This document shows positions 1 through 4,715 of a DNA stretch of 6,205 bases, piece after piece. How positions within the stretch are numbered: position 1 is the stretch's first letter; each line of letters starts with the position of its first letter. The DNA is from Bacteroidales bacterium (GTDB lineage: Bacteria; Bacteroidota; Bacteroidia; Bacteroidales; Muribaculaceae): positions 1 through 6,205 of the forward strand of contig CAAFXX010000195.1 of the NCBI GenBank assembly GCA_900767075.1, given 5' to 3'. The notes under the pieces are model-generated. The model was given only the letters and a program-made list of their open reading frames with translations. It was not told where the DNA came from and searched no databases. A program made the translations under genes and the position numbers.

Positions 1-395
1 ACGAACATGGGGGTATCGTCCTTTGAAGGAGCCGACATGACAACATATTTTGCACCTGCCTCGATGTGAGCCTGTGCTTTCTCTTTTGTAAGGAAAAGAC
101 CTGTTGATTCAACAACGTACTCTGCGCCAACTGCGCCCCAGTTGATTTCCTTGGGGTCGCGGCAAGCCGTAACGCGGATTTCCTTGCCATTGACGATAAG
201 AAGGTTCTTCTCTGTGTCGCAGGAAACCTCACCGTCGAAACGGCCGTGCATTGTGTCATACTTAAGCATGTAGGCCATATAGTCTACAGGAAGAAGGTCA
301 TTGATTGCAACTACCTCAATGTCATCTCTTTTTGTGGATGCACGGAACACGAAGCGACCGATACGGCCAAAGCCGTTGATACCAATCTTTGTCAT
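1..395 (-). CDS. gap: Glyceraldehyde-3-phosphate dehydrogenase, N-terminal part (truncated by window edge)
   Basis: This is the NAD-binding half of glyceraldehyde-3-phosphate dehydrogenase, the cytoplasmic glycolytic enzyme that oxidises and phosphorylates glyceraldehyde-3-phosphate to 1,3-bisphosphoglycerate with NAD+. The 131 complete codons visible begin MTKIGINGFGRIGR, the Rossmann dinucleotide-binding loop (residues 4-14). VVAIND follows at 28-33; Asp33 at the end of the second strand is the residue usually linked to NAD preference. YDTMHG lies at 46-51, VVESTGLF at 94-101 and VVMSAPSKD at 118-126. The catalytic cysteine (about residue 150 in the family) and the C-terminal domain lie off the window. 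The ATG at 395-393 is chosen because the family starts a few residues before GINGFGRIGR. No Shine-Dalgarno is seen; the upstream bases are A-rich, as is common for Bacteroidetes. Its base composition looks more AT-rich than mfd and the peptidase gene, consistent with a highly expressed gene. It diverges from mscL. Identification is very secure. Confidence 0.97.
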   Translation of the reverse strand, partial: MTKIGINGFGRIGRFVFRASTKRDDIEVVAINDLLPVDYMAYMLKYDTMHGRFDGEVSCDTEKNLLIVNGKEIRVTACRDPKEINWGAVGAEYVVESTGLFLTKEKAQAHIEAGAKYVVMSAPSKDDTPMF

Positions 396-454
396 TGTTT
401 TATATTTTTTGGGTTTAAAAATATGTAATGGTTATGCAAAATTCACCTCAATAT

Positions 455-484
455 GGCGTCGCATTATATTCAAATTCCGACGCC
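455..484. repeat. Inverted repeat in the gap leader
   Basis: GGCGTCG at 455-461 is the exact reverse complement of CGACGCC at 478-484, separated by a 16-base AT-rich loop. These GC-rich arms stand out in an AT-rich intergenic region. The repeat lies between the putative gap promoter and the gap start codon, so in the gap mRNA it could form a leader hairpin about 60-90 bases before the start codon; as DNA it could equally be a protein-binding site. The function is unknown and the arms are short, so chance is not excluded. Confidence 0.4.
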
Positions 485-510
485 TGTCGTTACCTTAAGA
501 TTTTACTCTG

Positions 511-541
511 CAAAAATAACAATTTTTTTACACATATCAGT
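511..541 (-). promoter_or_regulatory. Putative Bacteroidetes-type promoter for gap
   Basis: On the minus strand TATTTTTG (518-511) matches the Bacteroidetes primary-sigma -7 consensus TAnnTTTG exactly. Nineteen bases upstream is ACTG (541-538), a weak match to the -33 TTTG element. Transcription would start near position 505, giving a gap 5' leader of about 110 bases. A-tracts on the minus strand (560-554 and 550-545) fall just upstream of the -33 element, where UP-element-like DNA would assist RNA polymerase. The -7 match and location are seen; use as a promoter is inferred, and one exact match in AT-rich DNA can occur by chance. Confidence 0.5.
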
Positions 542-563
542 CGGTTTTTTATGTTTTTTTATG
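521..563. other. Phased T-tracts between gap and mscL
   Basis: T-runs occur at 523-529 (7 T), 545-550 (6 T) and 554-560 (7 T); the last two form a near-tandem repeat of the ten-base unit ending TTTTTTATG (544-553 and 554-563). The starts are separated by roughly two turns and then one turn of the helix, a spacing that favours intrinsic DNA curvature. Part of the stretch is the spacer of the putative gap promoter and part is directly upstream of it. A curvature or polymerase-contact role is inference. Confidence 0.4.
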
Positions 564-625
564 TGAAATAGCAAGTATTTAACAAGATAATAGAACAATT
601 TGGCTTTTTCGCGTTATATTCATAA

Positions 626-640
626 GGGCGAGAGGCGCCC
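626..640 (+). other. Small GC-rich hairpin upstream of mscL
   Basis: GGGCG (626-630) pairs with CGCCC (636-640) around a five-base loop AGAGG, in otherwise AT-rich sequence 41 bases before the mscL start codon. If mscL is transcribed from near TATATTCA (615-622, a poor -7 match with no -33 at proper spacing) the hairpin would sit at the very 5' end of the mRNA and could stabilise it. No T-run follows, so it is not a terminator. No convincing mscL promoter was found. Confidence 0.3.
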
Positions 641-681
641 GACGGTTTTAAAGAGACATTTATCTAACAAAACTTCAGAAT

Positions 682-1116
682 ATGGGAAAATTTATCCAGG
701 ATTTTAAAGAGTTCGCCCTCAAGGGCAATGTAATCGACATGGCAGTAGGTGTAATCGTCGGTGGAGCGTTCGGTAAGATCGTAACCTCACTGGTCAACGA
801 CATCATAATGCCGATCATCACCATCATAACCGGCAACGGTGGTTTCGAGAACATGAAATACGTCATAAAAGAGGGTTCCCCGGCAGTCGACGGAGTTGCA
901 GCCGTAGAGGAAGTGGCTATCAATTACGGCACTTTCATCATGAACATCGTCGATTTCTTCATCATCGCGCTCAGCATCTTCGTCGCCCTCCGCGTCACCA
1001 TGAAGTTTATGAAGAAAGAGAAAGAAGTGGAAGCCGCCGCTCCCGCTCCCGAACCTTCAGCAGAAGAGAAGCTTCTCACCGAGATCCGCGACCTTCTCAA
1101 GTCGGAGAAGAAATAA
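682..1116 (+). CDS. mscL: Large-conductance mechanosensitive channel MscL
   Basis: MscL is a homopentameric inner-membrane channel that opens under membrane tension and releases solutes during hypo-osmotic shock. The 144-residue product is close to the E. coli length (136). The N-terminal amphipathic helix (about residues 2-13) leads into the signature FALKGNVIDMAVGVIVG (11-27), the pore-lining TM1 with constriction positions Met20, Gly23 and Val24, then FGKIVTSLVNDIIMP (30-44). A periplasmic loop spans about 46-81. TM2 (about 84-106, YGTFIMNIVDFFIIALSIFV) is followed by basic residues KFMKKEK, an Ala/Pro-rich linker (118-126) and the conserved C-terminal bundle helix EEKLLTEIRDLLK (128-140). 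The ATG at 682 gives the family's standard N-terminus; there is no Shine-Dalgarno. It is monocistronic by context: gap diverges upstream and mfd converges downstream. Identification is secure. Confidence 0.97.
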   Translation: MGKFIQDFKEFALKGNVIDMAVGVIVGGAFGKIVTSLVNDIIMPIITIITGNGGFENMKYVIKEGSPAVDGVAAVEEVAINYGTFIMNIVDFFIIALSIFVALRVTMKFMKKEKEVEAAAPAPEPSAEEKLLTEIRDLLKSEKK

Positions 1117-1141
1117 CCGAGCGTCGTACTTTTCAGACATA

Positions 1142-1185
1142 CAGATCGCCCGGACGCATGGTTATACCGTGCTCCGGGCGATCTG
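1142..1185 (+). terminator. Long hairpin after mscL, probable terminator or 3' stabiliser
   Basis: Thirteen bases at 1142-1154 pair perfectly with 1173-1185. After a single bulged C (1155), GCATGGT (1156-1162) pairs with ACCGTGC (1166-1172), leaving the three-base loop TAT. The U1159-G1169 pair is a wobble in plus-strand RNA but an A-C mismatch in minus-strand RNA, so the mscL transcript folds slightly better. It begins 25 bases after the mscL stop, between convergent genes, and probably ends mscL and perhaps also mfd transcription. No proper T-run follows on either strand, so it may act as a 3' end-protecting structure instead. Confidence 0.6.
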
Positions 1186-1202
1186 CTGTATTTCGATAAT
1201 GT

Positions 1203-1222
1203 GCCGGGCTTCATGAGCCGGC
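1203..1222 (-). terminator. Hairpin just after the mfd stop codon
   Basis: GCCGG (1203-1207) pairs with CCGGC (1218-1222), extended by CT/AG (1209-1210 with 1216-1217) around a bulged G (1208) and a five-base loop. It starts 8 bases past the mfd stop codon on the minus strand. A run of five T precedes the hairpin on that strand instead of following it, so it is not a canonical intrinsic terminator. It may act together with the larger hairpin at 1142-1185 as a 3' end structure for mfd mRNA. Confidence 0.35.
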
Positions 1223-1230
1223 AAAAAGTC

Positions 1231-4200
1231 TTATACCGATTCGAGGCGGGTCATTGCCGTGAGGATGTCGAGGGCGGTGCTGACATCGGGAACAGAGTTC
1301 ATAAGCATGAGGTTCCGTCCCTTCACCTGAGTCAACTGGCAGCGGCGTATGTTCTGCTGCGCATAGCGGATCACCCTGCCGAAAGCCGGACTGTTGTAGT
1401 AAGCCTTGTTGTCGGCACTGACAAAGTAAGCCCTCATCTTACCCTCCTTAAGCACGAGCCGCTCGATGCCGAGCCGCTTGGCGGCAAGACGCAGCGGCAC
1501 AATACGTATCAGCTCCTCCGTGACATTCGGGATGGTGCCGAAACGGTCGCGGAGCATCGTGCGGAATTCCTCGGTCTGCTCCACGCGCTCCATGTTGTCG
1601 AGCTGGCGATAGAGGCTGATGCGCTCGTTGTCCTGCGGCACATATTCCGGCGGAAGCCTTAGTTCAAGGTCGCTTTCGATCGTGCAATCGGTGGTGAACT
1701 CATCCTCTGCGCCTGCCGAGATATCGGTGAAGGTATCCCCGAATTCCTCGGTCTTCAGTTCCATGACCGACTCCTTCAGAATCTTCTGGTACGCCTCATA
1801 ACCGAGGTCGACGATAAATCCGCTCTGTTCGGCTCCGAGAAGATTTCCGGCGCCGCGGATATCGAGATCCTGCATGGCTATATGTATCCCGGCGCCGAGG
1901 TCGGAGAAATTCTCTATCGCCGAGAGGCGGCGGCGCGCTACAGGTGTAAGGGGCGTGCCGGGCGGCACGAGGAGATAACAGAACGCCTTGCGGTTGCTTC
2001 TGCCCACACGCCCGCGAAGCTGGTGCAGTTCGCTGAGCCCGAAATTCTGGGCATTGTTCACAAGGATAGTGTTGACGTTGGGCATGTCGATGCCGTTCTC
2101 CACGATGGTGGTGGAGAGGAGCACGTCGTATTCATGCGCCTGGAAGTCGAGCACAGCCTGCGCCACCTTCTCAGGCGGCATCTGTCCGTGCGCCACCACT
2201 ATCCTCACTCCGGGGATAAGCCGCCGGAGCTTGGTCTCTATTTCAGTGAGGTTTTCAATACGGTTGGAGATAAAGAACACCTGACCGTTACGGCTGAGCT
2301 CGAAATTCACCGCCTCGGCGATGACCTCGTCGTCGAAAGTGCTCACGTTGGTCACAATCGGATGCCGGTTTGCCGGGGGTGTGTTGAGCGAGCTGAGGTC
2401 ACGGGCGCCCATGAGCGAGAACTGCAGCGTGCGGGGTATAGGGGTCGCGCTCATGGTGAGCGTGTCGACATTCACCTTGAGCTGCTTGAGCCTTTCCTTC
2501 ACCGCCACGCCGAATTTCTGCTCCTCGTCGACAACGAGAAGTCCGAGATCCTTGAACTTCACGCCCTTGCCTATCAGCTTGTGGGTGCCGATAAGGATAT
2601 CTATCTTCCCCTCCTCAAGATCCTTGAGGATCTGTTTCACCTCTTTCGGCTTGCGCGCACGAGAGATATAGTCGACCCTTACGGGGAAATCCTTCAGACG
2701 CGAGGCGAAGGTCTGATAATGCTGCATGGCAAGGACCGTGGTAGGCACGAGCACGGCGGTCTGCTTGCTGTCGGCGGCAGCCTTGAAGGCGGCGCGGACG
2801 GCTATCTCCGTCTTGCCGAAGCCCACGTCGCCGCAGACGAGGCGGTCCATAGGCCTTGCCGACTCCATATCCGCCTTGACGGCGGCGATAGCCTTCATCT
2901 GGTCGGGCGTCTCCTCATATATGAAGCTTGCCTCCAGCTCATGCTGCATGTATGAGTCGGGCTGGAACATGTATCCTTTCTCCTCGCGGCGTGCCGCATA
3001 GAGGCGTATCAGGTCGCGGGCTATATCCTTTACCTTTGTCTTGGTCTTCTCCTTCAGCCTGTTCCATGCTCCCGAGCCGAGCTTGTTGATCTTGGGGGGC
3101 ACCCCTTCGTGCCCCCGGTATTTCGAGAGCTTGTGAAGGGCATGGATGCTTACGAGGATTATGTCGTCATTCTGATAAAGGAGCTTTATCATCTCCTGCG
3201 GCCTGCCGTTGACATCCGTCTTGACAAGACCTGCGAAGCGTCCGATTCCGTGGTCGATATGGACGATATAATCCCCGGTTTCTATCTGGTTCAGCTCGCG
3301 CAACGATAACGCGAGCTTGCCCCCGCGAGCCTTGTCGCTGCGCAGATTATACTTGTGGAACCTGTCGAAAATCTGATGGTCGGTGAAATAACAGCACTTC
3401 CCCTCGTTGTCGACAAAACCGGCATGGAGCGTACTTTCCACGGGAGTAAAGACAATCTTGTCGCCGCGGTCTTCGAAGATGCTGCGCAGGCGCTCCGCCT
3501 GATATGCCGAATCGCTGAGGATGAAGATCCGGAAGCCTTTGGCAAGGAAATCCTCGAAACTGTCGGCTATAAGGTTGAAGTTCTTATGATAGAGTGTCTG
3601 CGGGGAGCAGCCGAAGGCAATCGATGCTTCCGAACGGAAAGAAGAGCGCGGCGTGGACGACGCTCCGAACTCAACCTTACGCATGTCGGTGAAGCGACGC
3701 TCGAAATCATCAGGGTCGACCACTTTTTTCATGGCGTCGGGATCCCCTTCGTCGGCTATGGCGGCAGATTCGGAAAATGTCTCTCCGCATATCTCCTTGA
3801 CCCGTTCCAGCGCCGCCGCGCTGTCGCGGCACAAGGCGACAGTGTCGGGATGCATGAATTCGAGCAGCGATATGCCGCCGTCGGCAGATTCAGAAGCCGA
3901 GGGGGATACAATACTCACCTCGTCGACCGTGCTTTCGCTCAGCTGGGTCTCGACATTGAAGGTACGGATTGAGTCAATCTCGTCGTCGAAGAAATCGATT
4001 CGGTAGGGAAGCTCGTTCGAATAGCTGTAGACATCCACGATCGAGCCACGGTGTGCGAACTGCCCCGGCTCATAGACGTATTCCACCTCCTTGAACCCGA
4101 GCTCACGGAGCCTTACGCACAGGTCCGACAGAAGCATGGTGTCCCCTTTCTTCAGGACAACGCTCGACTGCGACAGGCGGTCGGTCGCCGCCACCTTTTC

Positions 4201-4650
4201 AGCCAATGCCTCGGGGCAGGTCACCACGAAACGCAGTCCCGAACCACGGCGCAGGGCATCGAGTGTCTCGGTGCGCAGGATCTGCTGGGGAGCGTCCGGC
4301 TGACCGTATTTGATGGCGCGTCGGTAGCCTGACGGGAATATCGCCACGCAGCCGGAATCGGAGGTCTCCCCCTTTTTCGCCTTCCGGGAGTCCTTGGCGG
4401 GTTTCTCCTGAGTCCCGGAACTGAAAATCTGGCAGAGGTCATTATAGATATACCCCGCGTCGTCGAAATCATCGGCAATTATGAGATACGGATGCTTCGG
4501 CGCCTTGAGTGCCGCCAAAAGCATAGCCGGGGCACTTCCCGGCAGACCGCCGAGAAAAGCGCTGCGAACCGCCTTGTCGGCGAGAATCTTTTCGGTCGCG
4601 GCGGTCCGCGCGGCGGTGGCGAATATTCTGTCAGCTTCTATCAGTTCCAT
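1231..4650 (-). CDS. mfd: Transcription-repair coupling factor Mfd
   Basis: Mfd is a cytoplasmic DNA translocase that recognises RNA polymerase stalled at a lesion, displaces it using ATP and recruits UvrA for nucleotide excision repair. The 1139-residue length matches the family (E. coli 1148). Domains in order: UvrB-like N-terminal module (about 1-330, with GLPGSAPAMLLAAL at 35-48 and SELPYRIDFFDDEIDS-like residues SNELPYRIDFFDDEIDS at 211-227); an RNA polymerase-interaction domain (about 455-515, GDYIVHIDHGIGRFAGL at 459-475); a relay helix (about 535-560); RecG-like helicase lobe 1 (about 570-765) with Walker A GDVGFGKTE (607-615), DEEQ box (708-711) and SATPIPRTL (734-742); lobe 2 with HQLRGRVGRS (876-885); the translocation motif around GAGNLLGAEQSG (933-944); and a C-terminal TRCF domain (about 990-1120). 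An apparent charged insertion lies at about 80-100. All catalytic motifs are intact. The start is preceded by GGAAGG three bases upstream of ATG. Confidence 0.98.
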   Translation of the reverse strand: MELIEADRIFATAARTAATEKILADKAVRSAFLGGLPGSAPAMLLAALKAPKHPYLIIADDFDDAGYIYNDLCQIFSSGTQEKPAKDSRKAKKGETSDSGCVAIFPSGYRRAIKYGQPDAPQQILRTETLDALRRGSGLRFVVTCPEALAEKVAATDRLSQSSVVLKKGDTMLLSDLCVRLRELGFKEVEYVYEPGQFAHRGSIVDVYSYSNELPYRIDFFDDEIDSIRTFNVETQLSESTVDEVSIVSPSASESADGGISLLEFMHPDTVALCRDSAAALERVKEICGETFSESAAIADEGDPDAMKKVVDPDDFERRFTDMRKVEFGASSTPRSSFRSEASIAFGCSPQTLYHKNFNLIADSFEDFLAKGFRIFILSDSAYQAERLRSIFEDRGDKIVFTPVESTLHAGFVDNEGKCCYFTDHQIFDRFHKYNLRSDKARGGKLALSLRELNQIETGDYIVHIDHGIGRFAGLVKTDVNGRPQEMIKLLYQNDDIILVSIHALHKLSKYRGHEGVPPKINKLGSGAWNRLKEKTKTKVKDIARDLIRLYAARREEKGYMFQPDSYMQHELEASFIYEETPDQMKAIAAVKADMESARPMDRLVCGDVGFGKTEIAVRAAFKAAADSKQTAVLVPTTVLAMQHYQTFASRLKDFPVRVDYISRARKPKEVKQILKDLEEGKIDILIGTHKLIGKGVKFKDLGLLVVDEEQKFGVAVKERLKQLKVNVDTLTMSATPIPRTLQFSLMGARDLSSLNTPPANRHPIVTNVSTFDDEVIAEAVNFELSRNGQVFFISNRIENLTEIETKLRRLIPGVRIVVAHGQMPPEKVAQAVLDFQAHEYDVLLSTTIVENGIDMPNVNTILVNNAQNFGLSELHQLRGRVGRSNRKAFCYLLVPPGTPLTPVARRRLSAIENFSDLGAGIHIAMQDLDIRGAGNLLGAEQSGFIVDLGYEAYQKILKESVMELKTEEFGDTFTDISAGAEDEFTTDCTIESDLELRLPPEYVPQDNERISLYRQLDNMERVEQTEEFRTMLRDRFGTIPNVTEELIRIVPLRLAAKRLGIERLVLKEGKMRAYFVSADNKAYYNSPAFGRVIRYAQQNIRRCQLTQVKGRNLMLMNSVPDVSTALDILTAMTRLESV

Positions 4651-4653
4651 AAA

Positions 4654-4659
4654 CCTTCC
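4654..4659 (-). promoter_or_regulatory. Shine-Dalgarno-like site of mfd
   Basis: GGAAGG on the minus strand ends three bases before the mfd ATG (4650-4648). This is a shorter spacing than usual, but it is the only purine-rich site before that start and stands out because gap and mscL in this window have none. The same bases can pair with the 3' arm of the upstream hairpin. Bacteroidetes ribosomes depend little on Shine-Dalgarno pairing, so its importance is uncertain. Confidence 0.4.
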
Positions 4660-4665
4660 ATAAAT

Positions 4666-4691
4666 GGAGGGACGGCATGCGCCGTCCCTCC
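4666..4691 (-). terminator. 11-bp perfect hairpin between the S41 peptidase gene and mfd
   Basis: GGAGGGACGGC (4666-4676) and GCCGTCCCTCC (4681-4691) form a perfect 11-bp GC-rich stem with a four-base loop. It starts 24 bases after the peptidase stop codon and ends 15 bases before the mfd start codon. On the minus strand only ATTTATGG follows, a poor T-run. It looks like a terminator for the peptidase gene, but there is no room for a normal mfd promoter downstream of it, so it must be read through by mfd transcripts; a partial terminator, attenuator or mRNA-processing or stability element is more likely. Confidence 0.6.
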
Positions 4692-4715
4692 TGTATGATT
4701 CATGCTTTATTTCAG

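Noticed and set aside
246..498. Two overlapping small plus-strand frames opposite the gap start and leader
   Set aside because: They are antisense to the conserved gap N-terminus and run into the AT-rich promoter region; the proteins show no recognisable features.
615..622. TATATTCA as an mscL promoter -7 element
   Set aside because: It differs from TAnnTTTG at two positions and no TTTG lies at the right spacing; the nearest TTTG (599-602) is only 12 bases upstream.
675..1214. Minus-strand frames opposite mscL
   Set aside because: They are complementary to a complete, well-conserved mscL gene and have compositions expected of shadows.
2612..2633. Perfect 8-bp inverted repeat with a three-base loop inside mfd
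   Set aside because: It is in the coding sequence for a conserved helicase segment, has overlapping alternative pairings, and is readily explained by codon choice for the residues KDLEEG.
1882..2955. 357-codon open frame on the plus strand, antisense to mfd
   Set aside because: It lies wholly within the conserved helicase region of mfd, its product is rich in Arg, His, Leu and Glu in the way GC-rich antisense shadows are, and no recognisable domain or start signal is seen.
3355..3972. 205-codon open frame on the plus strand, antisense to mfd
   Set aside because: Same explanation: a shadow of the GC-rich mfd codons with no family resemblance.
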